NCBI GenBank assembly: GCA_016178015.1
Contig: JACOUB010000031.1
Location: 1 to 62,161, forward strand
DNA: 62,161 bases
Reading direction: 5' to 3'
From: Methylocystis sp.
Lineage (GTDB): Bacteria; Pseudomonadota; Alphaproteobacteria; Rhizobiales; Beijerinckiaceae
The position numbers were made by a program, and so were the translations under genes. Each line of letters begins with the position of its first letter. Positions within the stretch are counted from its first letter, which is position 1. Positions 9,286 to 16,572 of the stretch are shown here, piece by piece. Under the pieces are notes generated by a model. That model made no database searches, had not been told where the DNA came from, and saw only the letters and a list, made by a program, of their open reading frames with translations.

Positions 9286-9440
9286 AAGTTTTCCTCGTTT
9301 AGCGGCAATCAGGCGCTTTTAAGGAAGCGCCCCCTGTGTCGCCATTGGCGCGGGCGGAATTTGAGAGAACGGTTGGCTGGCGGGGGCGTCGAGCCTCGAC
9401 CGGCGCGGCTTATTAAGGGGAGGAGAGCCGTATCGTCAAC

Positions 9441-9494
9441 AATTATTCTCATCTACGCAATTATTCCCATCTCCACGATTATTCGCATCAACGC
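9441..9494. repeat. Three tandem copies of an 18-base AT-rich motif upstream of rpmB
   Basis: Units at 9441-9458, 9459-9477 and 9478-9494 each follow AATTATTC(T/C/G)CATC(T)(A/C)ACG. They start about 155 bases upstream of the rpmB start codon, on the side where its promoter is expected. Three spaced copies of an 18-base motif suggest either binding sites for a regulator or a simple slipped tandem repeat. The rest of 9286-9754 shows no gene. Confidence 0.55.
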
Positions 9495-9754
9495 ATCCAG
9501 CCGGCTTCAAACAGCTATGAATGGGCGACCGGCGCCGACTGATGTGGCGTCGATCGGACGGCGGATTGTTAAACCCTGCGCAGATGCGCAATCAACCGAG
9601 CGGGCAAGACCAATCGCTGGACATTTGCTATCACGTGAGCCCGCACATCGCCTGTGACATCGCTGAGCCCGGACAGCGGCTTGACACCTATCGAGCGCCT
9701 CGCCTATATCCCGGCCGCCTTTAATTTTGCGCGCTTCCAGCGGTTGGCGTCTTA

Positions 9755-9831
9755 GGCGGAGTAGCTCAGCTGGCTAGAGCAGAGGAATCATAATCCTTGT
9801 GTCGGGGGTTCGAGTCCCTCCTCCGCTACCA
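9755..9831 (+). tRNA. tRNA-Met (CAT), elongator type
   Basis: A 77-base cloverleaf. The acceptor stem GGCGGAG pairs with CTCCGCT (first pair G-T). The D arm is GCTC...GAGC, the anticodon stem GAGGA/TCCTT encloses the loop ATCATAA with anticodon CAT at 9789-9791, and the T arm is GGGGGTTCGAGTCCCTC. The 3' CCA is encoded. Overall it matches the alphaproteobacterial elongator methionine tRNA rather than the initiator. It sits at the border of the accessory island to its right. Confidence 0.95.
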
Positions 9832-10267
9832 GTTCAAGAATTATATAATAAATTCAATGTATTATAAGCGTTCCTGCTACAAATTCCGCCACTGAGCCGC
9901 CACCACTTTTCTCATCGTGGCGCAGATGCGAGCGCAGTAGCGGAACGCGCCGCCTCGGCCGCGCCAGCGCCGGTAACAAAATGACTCGCCGCTATCGACG
10001 CCGCTGTGATCGTTTTTCAGCGTCAATCTGACCAAGACTTGGGTGGTGGGTCAGTTTGAACTTCTGCTGAGCGCCACAAGCAGACTCACGCCGTTCATTC
10101 GACCACCTCGTCAGCGCGGCCGAGGAACGCGCCCGAGCGGAAGATGCTCTGCGGCGCCGCCACCGCCACCGGTTTGCGCGTGGGGCGGCGGCGGCGGCGG
10201 TCGCGGGCGAAGGCCTTAGCCATGTCCCGCCACCTGAACGGCGATGAGGATCCAATCAGGTCGAATA
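9832..10267. other. Gene-free stretch between tRNA-Met and the island operon
   Basis: About 435 bases with no convincing gene. The phrase GGTGGGTCAGTTTGAACTT near 10045-10065 resembles the ends of IS21-like elements, which often carry TGACCCACC, and 10100-10220 is an Arg-codon-rich run of GGCGGC repeats. I infer decayed mobile-element sequence at an island edge, but cannot name the element with confidence. Confidence 0.35.
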
Positions 10268-11368
10268 CTAAGACGTAACAATATCCCTGATCTTGGCGAT
10301 CAACGGACGAAGCTGTTGCGGGGTCCCGGCCGAAAACCGGCTGAAACCCCGCAGGCAGGCGGCGTCGAAATCCTTGCGGTAATAGGCCATCTCCGACAAT
10401 GCCGCATGCACGGGCTCGTCCCAAGGGCCAAAGGCCACATGCATGAAATTCCCCCCGCCGCTGAGCGTGCGCAGCCCCAGCGAGTCCATGTTCGACAGGA
10501 ATTCCGCCTTGCCGCGCAGAAGGCGCCGGACGGACGCCAACATTTCCGTCTCAAGGTCCAGAATGCGCTCGAAAGCGCACACGGCAAAGGTGTTGACCTC
10601 ATACATGGGCCGAACCTTATGCAGCATGAACGCGACCTGGGGCGAAGCGACGCCGTAGCCAATTCGCAGGCCGGCGCACCCCCACGCCTTTCCAGTCGAG
10701 CGGCACACCACCACATGGGGCGCTTGGGAAATCAAAGGGACCACCGTCTGATCGTGAAAAGGGTAATAGGCCTCGTCGACCAGAAGCAGGGCGTCTACTT
10801 CGCCGGCAGCCGCCACGATGGCCTTCATCTCATCTAGATCAAGGACGGCGCCGGTCGGGCTGTCGGGATTAGGCAAACAAAATACTTTGGGGCGACGCTG
10901 GCGCAAGGCGGCGATGATCGTCTCGGCCGGCAGTCTTGGGCCATCGGGCGAGGGCTGGTAATCAAGTTCCACCAGGCAAGCGCCATACATTTTGCCGTAG
11001 ACGGAGTACATGGCAAAGCTGGGCTTGGGGATCAAAACAGTGTCCCCCTCGTTCACATAAGCTTCAAACACACTGCGAATGACGCCGTCGGAGCCGGCGG
11101 CCAACAGCAGATTGCGTGCTTCGACGCCGACATGAGCCGCCAGCTTGGCGTAGAGCGCCGCACTGTCGGGATAACTACTGAAGGCCCAGTCGGGGACGGC
11201 GTGGATCAGTGAAGCGACAAGAGCGAGATAGTGAGGGTCGGTATTTTCGTTCTTGTCGAGCCACAAACGGGCCGGATCGCGCCAACGCGGCGCCGTCCAA
11301 TCCGGACGCCGAAAGGAATCGGCAGCAACCGGAGACCTTGGTGGCGGTAATCCTGAATCGTGCGCCAT
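10268..11368 (-). CDS. PLP-dependent aminotransferase, HisC-like (class I/II)
   Basis: A 366-residue fold-type I aminotransferase. Visible motifs are LWLDKNENTDPH at the N-terminus (LdxNEN, typical of HisC-like enzymes), CLPNPDSPTGAVLD, LLLVDEAYYPF with the cofactor Asp, and STGKAWGCAGLRIGYG with the Schiff-base lysine. HisC homologues act on histidinol phosphate, threonine phosphate (CobD) or other phosphorylated or acidic amines. There is no histidine operon here, so a role in a special sugar or amino acid is more likely. The ATG at 11368 has GGGGTGAGGG upstream and lies eight bases after the cytidylyltransferase stop. Confidence 0.82.
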   Translation of the reverse strand: MAHDSGLPPPRSPVAADSFRRPDWTAPRWRDPARLWLDKNENTDPHYLALVASLIHAVPDWAFSSYPDSAALYAKLAAHVGVEARNLLLAAGSDGVIRSVFEAYVNEGDTVLIPKPSFAMYSVYGKMYGACLVELDYQPSPDGPRLPAETIIAALRQRRPKVFCLPNPDSPTGAVLDLDEMKAIVAAAGEVDALLLVDEAYYPFHDQTVVPLISQAPHVVVCRSTGKAWGCAGLRIGYGVASPQVAFMLHKVRPMYEVNTFAVCAFERILDLETEMLASVRRLLRGKAEFLSNMDSLGLRTLSGGGNFMHVAFGPWDEPVHAALSEMAYYRKDFDAACLRGFSRFSAGTPQQLRPLIAKIRDIVTS

Positions 11369-11376
11369 GGCGACCC

Positions 11377-12123
11377 TCACCCCGGCGATTTTCTTTGCAT
11401 TTGCAGCCAATATTCAGCCTGCGGCGCTTGCCAGGCAAAATCCACATCCAGCCCCGCTACATTCTTGATGGGATAAATCTTTTGCCCCATCCATTTCTGC
11501 GGCGGCATGCCGCTGTCCAAATCATCAAGATTGCGCGGACGGATGATCGAGGCCCCCATATCCGCGAACCACACATCCCCCTGCGAGTCGCGGTCGCAGT
11601 TCAACGTATTGGGATCGCCGAAGGCTTCGAAAGAAACGAAGGGATGCAATAATCCATCATCGCCTATTTTGCGCGCCCGCAGCGGGCTCCACATGTTGTA
11701 ACAGCTTACGGTCACGGCGGAGTCCATTTCCGGACGGCTTTGCAGGATCTCGATACCCTCCGTGAGCATGGCGCTGGAAACCGTTGGCGAATTGGCCATC
11801 AGCAGGACATAAAGTTCCGGTTCCCCAAGTCCTTCGCTCAACAGATGCGCGCGGATCACACCATGGGCGTGCTGATACGCGTGCTCGCCGAGGGCGGCCT
11901 TGGAGCAAAGCTGCATTGGCCGGTCGATCACATGGGCGCCATGCTCGCGGGCGATGTCCTTGAGACGGGGAGAGTCGGTCGAAACATAGGTGCGGCCAAT
12001 CTTTGCCGTCTCCCGCGCTGTCAGCAGCGGCCAAGCGGCCAACGGCCTCCCTGCAACCGGAATCACATTCTTGCCGGGGAAACCTGTCGATCCTTCGCGG
12101 CCAATGAGAATGGCGACAATCAT
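11377..12123 (-). CDS. Cytidylyltransferase, NeuA/KdsB-like
   Basis: A 248-residue nucleotidyltransferase starting MIVAILIGREGSTGFPGKN, a close match to the xRxGSxxxPGKN phosphate-binding motif of CMP-sialic acid and CMP-KDO synthetases. Later come VSTDSPRLKDIAREHG and LLMANSPTVSSAML. Such enzymes activate acidic sugars, or occasionally other acids or alcohols, with CTP. The start at 12123 fits the family; the frame extends further upstream only inside the epimerase gene. It lies ten bases after the epimerase stop and eight before the aminotransferase, so the three form one operon. Confidence 0.85.
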   Translation of the reverse strand: MIVAILIGREGSTGFPGKNVIPVAGRPLAAWPLLTARETAKIGRTYVSTDSPRLKDIAREHGAHVIDRPMQLCSKAALGEHAYQHAHGVIRAHLLSEGLGEPELYVLLMANSPTVSSAMLTEGIEILQSRPEMDSAVTVSCYNMWSPLRARKIGDDGLLHPFVSFEAFGDPNTLNCDRDSQGDVWFADMGASIIRPRNLDDLDSGMPPQKWMGQKIYPIKNVAGLDVDFAWQAPQAEYWLQMQRKSPG

Positions 12124-12133
12124 ACCCGATCGC

Positions 12134-13015
12134 TTATCCCCCGGCGGCCGGGGCGTTGTTGTCCACATGCTGCAACAGGTCCAACAGTCCCAGACCCAGG
12201 TCGACATAGGTGCGGCGGATCAGCTTGCGGCCCAATTTCGGGATGTAGGAATAAGGGGTCCGGACGTAATGGCCTTCCATCGTCCCGCTATTCAGTTCCA
12301 GGCTAACGTTGCCGCCCACGATCTCAGCGATCATCTCCATCATATCGCGAGTCGTCATCCGGTCGTGCCCTGTGAGATGGACAATTTCGTTTTCATAATC
12401 TTCCTGAAGAATCTCCACGGCCGCGGCGGCGCAATCCAGCACGTGAATATACTCCCTCATCTCGCGGCCTGATCCCTCATAGGTGAGTCGGCGTTCGTTC
12501 AGCGCCTGCTTGACCAAGCGATAGATGGTGTTGGTGGAGGTGGCGCGCGGTCCGTAAAGACTGCTGAAACGCAACACGGTAAAGGGCAGGGCATAGCGCT
12601 CAAAATAATTTTCGACCAGATGTTCCGCGGCCTGCTTGGAGGTCCGGTAAAACCCGCCCTGCTGGCTGTAAACATAAATGGAGCTGGCCAGGACATAGCG
12701 TTTTACTCCGGCTTGCCGGGCGGCTTCCAACGTCTTGACTGTGCCCATGACATTGACCTCGATCGCCAAGCCGGGCTTGGAATTCGCCGCACCGATATCA
12801 GCCACCGCAGCGAAGTGATAGATGGCTTCACAACCCTCCGACGCACGCGCCAAGGCTTCGCTGTCAACGACACTGCCCATCACGGCGGTCTGATCGGAAC
12901 GCAAATAGGCGGATGGGCGGATGTCGAAGATCACCACCTGATGGCCGGCGTCGCTGAGCGCATCCGCCACATGGCTGCCAAGAAAGCCGGATCCGCCCGT
13001 GACCAAGACCTTCAT
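12134..13015 (-). CDS. NAD-dependent epimerase/dehydratase (extended SDR)
   Basis: A 293-residue protein with the Rossmann motif VTGGSGFLGSHVAD at the N-terminus, ASSIYVYS (catalytic Ser) and the YRTSK active-site pair (YxxxK). These are the hallmarks of nucleotide-sugar epimerases/dehydratases. It heads the leftward operon and is divergent from the Cys-rich peptide gene, with about 210 bases between them. With the cytidylyltransferase and aminotransferase it suggests synthesis and activation of an unusual amino sugar or acid. The precise substrate is not visible. Confidence 0.85.
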   Translation of the reverse strand: MKVLVTGGSGFLGSHVADALSDAGHQVVIFDIRPSAYLRSDQTAVMGSVVDSEALARASEGCEAIYHFAAVADIGAANSKPGLAIEVNVMGTVKTLEAARQAGVKRYVLASSIYVYSQQGGFYRTSKQAAEHLVENYFERYALPFTVLRFSSLYGPRATSTNTIYRLVKQALNERRLTYEGSGREMREYIHVLDCAAAAVEILQEDYENEIVHLTGHDRMTTRDMMEMIAEIVGGNVSLELNSGTMEGHYVRTPYSYIPKLGRKLIRRTYVDLGLGLLDLLQHVDNNAPAAGG

Positions 13016-13223
13016 TGCTTGTTTCCTCTTTCATAGTCTCAGCCGTGCGGTCTCGGCGCCCCAGTGAGATTTGCGAACCTGAGCGTGCCGGATCAGACCT
13101 TCGGGGTGAATATGCTCCCTGTGCAGAGGCATCTGTGGAGGTAGAGCTGCGTCAAAAGGCGCCGTTGACGCCTTCCCTCAATTTGTCGTACAAAAGCCGC
13201 GCAGTAAAATAGGGAGGACTATT
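13016..13223. promoter_or_regulatory. Divergent promoter region of the radical-SAM island
   Basis: About 208 bases between the starts of the leftward epimerase and the rightward peptide gene. Both operons must be driven from here. The right edge holds a very strong ribosome-binding site, AGGGAGG at 13211-13217, six to seven bases before the ATG of the peptide gene. No clear operator is seen. Confidence 0.55.
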
Positions 13224-13412
13224 ATGTTGGCCCCTGAACTAAAAAGAAGCGACGTCGACAGCCAAGCTGCCGGGAATGTGGTTCTGGAGGATGATACCTG
13301 CATGGTCATCTCCCTGTCTGAGAGCCTGTCCGAGATCGACGCCACCAACTGCTATGATTTGGGGTGCTGCGACAACTGCCCAAATTATACGACCGCTCCT
13401 TGTTCGTGCTGA
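13224..13412 (+). CDS. Putative Cys-rich RiPP precursor peptide
   Basis: A 62-residue peptide with seven cysteines: Cys26 in the leader and six in the last 20 residues (43, 48, 49, 52, 60, 62). The first 40 residues are acidic and leader-like (VVLEDDT, LSESLSEID). The tail has the pattern C-x4-C-C-x2-C-x7-C-x-C and also Tyr and Thr residues. AGGGAGG lies just upstream. It is followed by a strong hairpin and then two radical SAM/SPASM enzymes, the classic layout of sactipeptide/ranthipeptide-type loci. I do not recognise the peptide family. The chemistry (thioether or carbon-carbon links) is inferred, not visible. Confidence 0.72.
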   Translation: MLAPELKRSDVDSQAAGNVVLEDDTCMVISLSESLSEIDATNCYDLGCCDNCPNYTTAPCSC

Positions 13413-13438
13413 TCGGCTGATCAAACTGTCTGACAATC

Positions 13439-13470
13439 CTTTAAATCTCCGTGCAAACGGAGATTTAAGG
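13439..13470 (+). terminator. Strong hairpin between precursor and maturase genes
   Basis: A 12-bp perfect stem, TTAAATCTCCGT (13441-13452) with ACGGAGATTTAA (13457-13468), closes on a GCAA tetraloop and extends two more pairs outward. There is no T-run after it, so it is more likely a transcript-stabilising or attenuating structure than a full terminator. Such hairpins commonly let a precursor gene be expressed above its enzymes. Confidence 0.7.
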
Positions 13471-13585
13471 TTGGGGCGTCGATGAGCGGCTGACCCGGTA
13501 CGGGGCAGTTTTATGGCGTTTAGCCTTGTGGGCGCATGAGGCAGAAAGGCTTTACAAAAGCCTCCACAAGAACGAGAGTGCGCCC

Positions 13586-15064
13586 ATGACATCCTCTCAG
13601 CCGCTTGAAGTTACGCGCAATTTGATTTCCATAGAACGCGGCGAAGACGAGTTGTTGTTGATCAACTCATTCTACATGCAGCCTTTGTATGTGGCGCGCG
13701 GGAGAGATTTCTTCAAGCAATTGCTGTCCCGATTACCCCGGGCGCGCGCATTGGGGGAACTCAAGTCGGATTTCCCCGAAAGCGCCAAGGTAATCGAGCT
13801 TCTTCGCGATTATCATATCCTCATTTCGCCCTCCACCGACAAAGAGCGTTTCACGCCTTCGGAAATGGCCGATATTTCGGTTGCGCCGCGCACGCGAGAC
13901 AGGATGACCGCGTATCTCCTTCTTACGGAGTTTTGCAATCTCAGCTGCGCCTACTGCCTCAACGGCAGCGACACGTATCTCAAGAATAAACGCTCCCGGA
14001 TGACTCCGGACACCGCCATCCGAAGCCTAATTACGTGTCTGGACCAACTTAATCCCGGCGGGCAGCTGGAAGTGGCGTTTTTCGGCGGCGAGCCGCTGTT
14101 GAACTGGGACGGCATAAAGGAGGTGATCCGGCGCTGCGAGAACGAATTGAAGCAGCAATATCCGGAAAAGAGGATCTCCTATCACCTCACCAGCAACCTG
14201 ACAGTATGCCCGCCTGATCTGATCGAATATATCCGCGATTACAATATTGCAGTGGTCAGCGACATCGACGGCCCGGCAGAGATCCACGATCGTGTCCGGC
14301 CCCACCGTAACGGCAAGCCTTCCCACTGGCAGACGGCCGACACTGTTCGCCGCCTGACGGATGCAGGGCTCCCTGTGGCGCTGCGAGCCACGGTCAGTTC
14401 GCTCAACGAAGACCGTATCCCGGAAGTCGCAGCGCATCACAAAGAACTCGGCGCCGTCAGTTCCGCCATCGTTCCCATGAGCCCGATCAACTCTGACGGC
14501 GATTTTATCCCGATAGAACTTCTGCCGAACCCGGACAAATTGATTTCCGGCCTGATCCAGGCCTATCGCAGCGGGATATGGGCCAAAGGGAAGCTGTTTC
14601 CGTTCGATCAGTATATTATCAAGCTGCGCCCCGGCGGGCGCCAAGTGAAGGCTTGTTCAGCCCCGTCCGGCACGATGCCGGTCGTCCGGGTCAATGGCGA
14701 TGTCTATGTGTGCATCTATCTTGTTGGCCAGGCGCCCTATCGTTTCGGATCCCTGGAAGGGTCGTGGGACCCCAATCCGCTGACGGAAATGGCCAGGAGT
14801 TTGCACGTGGACGGCGTTCCCGTCTGTCAAGACTGTGCTTGGCGCTATGCCTGCGGCGGCGGATGTCCGGTCATGAGCCTTTCGCAAAGCGAACGAAAGA
14901 ATGGCCCAGTGGTTGCGGAATACATCCGAAGGATCAAATGCGACTTTACCCAAGCCATATTGGTCGAGTTGCTTTGGGATACCGCCGACGCGGCGAAAGC
15001 GGGCCTATCGGGCAATCCTCCCCCGTCCAGCGAAGCAACAGCCGACATCGCTCATAACTGCTGA
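13586..15064 (+). CDS. Radical SAM/SPASM peptide maturase (first paralogue)
   Basis: A 492-residue enzyme. An N-terminal region of about 100 residues (RNLISIERGEDELLLINS, then a winged-helix-like LRDYHIL segment) could be a peptide-recognition domain. The radical SAM core carries CNLSCAYC (Cys117, 121, 124) and FFGGEPLLNW. A C-terminal SPASM domain, with CQDCAWRYACGGGCP and further Cys, holds auxiliary Fe-S clusters. The arrangement matches anSME/sactisynthase-like maturases. I prefer the ATG at 13586, because the paralogue starts at the matching point; an ATG at 13526 would add 20 residues. It lies downstream of the precursor and 23 bases before its paralogue. Confidence 0.85.
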   Translation: MTSSQPLEVTRNLISIERGEDELLLINSFYMQPLYVARGRDFFKQLLSRLPRARALGELKSDFPESAKVIELLRDYHILISPSTDKERFTPSEMADISVAPRTRDRMTAYLLLTEFCNLSCAYCLNGSDTYLKNKRSRMTPDTAIRSLITCLDQLNPGGQLEVAFFGGEPLLNWDGIKEVIRRCENELKQQYPEKRISYHLTSNLTVCPPDLIEYIRDYNIAVVSDIDGPAEIHDRVRPHRNGKPSHWQTADTVRRLTDAGLPVALRATVSSLNEDRIPEVAAHHKELGAVSSAIVPMSPINSDGDFIPIELLPNPDKLISGLIQAYRSGIWAKGKLFPFDQYIIKLRPGGRQVKACSAPSGTMPVVRVNGDVYVCIYLVGQAPYRFGSLEGSWDPNPLTEMARSLHVDGVPVCQDCAWRYACGGGCPVMSLSQSERKNGPVVAEYIRRIKCDFTQAILVELLWDTADAAKAGLSGNPPPSSEATADIAHNC

Positions 15065-15087
15065 AACGGCGCCGAGACGCGGTTGCT

Positions 15088-16494
15088 ATGCTCCAAGTCA
15101 CCAGTAACTTGATCATGTTGGAGCGTGGCGCCGACGAGTTGCTGCTGGTCAACTCGTATGAGATGCGCCCGCTCTACGTGAAGCGAGGTCGTAACCGGTT
15201 CAAGCGCATCGTAGCCGCCGCCGGGCGGCGCCGCACGGTTGCAGATCTAGGTTCGGCTTTTCCCGATGAGACGGCGTTGATCGGTCTTCTGCGGGATTAT
15301 CGCATTCTTATCGATCCGTCCTCGGTTGAAAAAGCGGAAATCTTCGATGCTGCGTCCCCGGCGGTCCAGCCCGACAGCAAGGACAGAGTCACCCTGTATT
15401 TGCTGCTGGGCGAGTCCTGTAATCTGGCGTGCATCTATTGCCTGAATGGCTCTCGCACTTACGACAAGAGCGGCCATGCGGCCATGAGCGAAGATATCGC
15501 GTCGCGAAGCATCGAGATGTGCCTCGGCCAGCTGAGGCCCGGGGGCGTGGTGGAGGTGGCGTTCTTCGGCGGCGAACCGCTCATGCACTGGAATCTTATC
15601 AAGCAGACCATCTTGCATTGCGAGAATACGATTAAGCCGGCGCACCCGGACAAAAAGATCCGCTACAACCTTACGAGCAATTTGGCGATCAAGACTCCCG
15701 AGCTTGTCGAATGGGTGAAGCGCTACGCCATAACGATCGTCTGCGAGATCGATGGACCGCCGGAAATCCATGATCGTTGCCGGCCTAATCGCGGCGGCGG
15801 CGGCTCTCACGCGCAAACCGCGCGAACCATCGGCGCACTGGTGCAAGCGGGGGTTAAGATCACGCTGCGAGCCACGATTACGGCGGCTAATGACGCTTGC
15901 CTTGAGGCCGTCGCGGCACATCATACCGAGCTGGGCGCCGCATCGTCCCTTTTCGTCCCGGTCCGTCCTATCAATTCTGACGAGGAGTTTTTTCCAGATG
16001 AGATCCTGCCGAATCCTGACAACGTCATCGCTGCAGCATTAAAGTTGCGCCGCTCCGGGAAGGGAAGGAAGCGCAATCTGTTCCCGTTCAATGATTTCGT
16101 GGCGGAGATCCATCCGGGCGAAAGACAAATATTGGCTTGCGGAGCGCCATACGGCGCGACTTTCGTGGTGCGCGTGAATGGCGACGTTTATCCGTGCATC
16201 TATCTTGTCGGGCAAGAAAGCTACCGCACCGGCAATGTTGGCGCCGGTTCCCTGGATTTGCGGCCGTTAGACGATATGCGGACGGCGCTGCACGTGGATA
16301 ACCGGGAAGATTGCCGCACTTGCGCGTGGCGTTACGCCTGCGGCGGGGGGTGCCCGGTATTGTATCTGGCGCGCCAAAACGGCGCCGCCAACAACCCGAA
16401 AGTCGTCGAGTATAGCCGCCGAATAACCTGCGATTTGAGCAAGGCGATTCTCGCGGATATGTTCTGGGAACTCGCCGATCGCGGCCAGAACTAA
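15088..16494 (+). CDS. Radical SAM/SPASM peptide maturase (second paralogue)
   Basis: A 468-residue paralogue of the preceding gene, similar along its whole length. It has an N-terminal TSNLIMLERGADELLLVNS region, the radical SAM motif CNLACIYC (Cys111, 115, 118), FFGGEPLMHW, a VNGDVYPCIYLVGQ strand and the SPASM stretch CRTCAWRYACGGGCP. The pair probably arose by tandem duplication and may act on different residues of the same peptide, or form a heterodimer. It is the last rightward gene before a convergent ABC transporter. Confidence 0.85.
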   Translation: MLQVTSNLIMLERGADELLLVNSYEMRPLYVKRGRNRFKRIVAAAGRRRTVADLGSAFPDETALIGLLRDYRILIDPSSVEKAEIFDAASPAVQPDSKDRVTLYLLLGESCNLACIYCLNGSRTYDKSGHAAMSEDIASRSIEMCLGQLRPGGVVEVAFFGGEPLMHWNLIKQTILHCENTIKPAHPDKKIRYNLTSNLAIKTPELVEWVKRYAITIVCEIDGPPEIHDRCRPNRGGGGSHAQTARTIGALVQAGVKITLRATITAANDACLEAVAAHHTELGAASSLFVPVRPINSDEEFFPDEILPNPDNVIAAALKLRRSGKGRKRNLFPFNDFVAEIHPGERQILACGAPYGATFVVRVNGDVYPCIYLVGQESYRTGNVGAGSLDLRPLDDMRTALHVDNREDCRTCAWRYACGGGCPVLYLARQNGAANNPKVVEYSRRITCDLSKAILADMFWELADRGQN

Positions 16495-16572
16495 AGCATG
16501 ACCGGTTCATGCTGAACCGGAGTGCGCTCTGGGCCGCATCGCCAGAGGCGCGGCGTCGCCGGCGTCCGGTTT

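Noticed and set aside
9755-9831. Direct repeat of the tRNA 3' end as an att site in the window
   Set aside because: No second copy of the tRNA end was found by eye within 62 kb.
10095-10223. 42-residue Arg-rich ORF on the minus strand
   Set aside because: Low complexity from GGC/CGG repeats, no RBS, no family match.
12134-13015. Phosphonate biosynthesis pathway for the cytidylyltransferase/aminotransferase genes
   Set aside because: No phosphoenolpyruvate mutase or phosphonopyruvate decarboxylase in the window.
13224-16494. Methanobactin operon
   Set aside because: No MbnB/MbnC-like proteins; the enzymes are radical SAM/SPASM type and the peptide differs.
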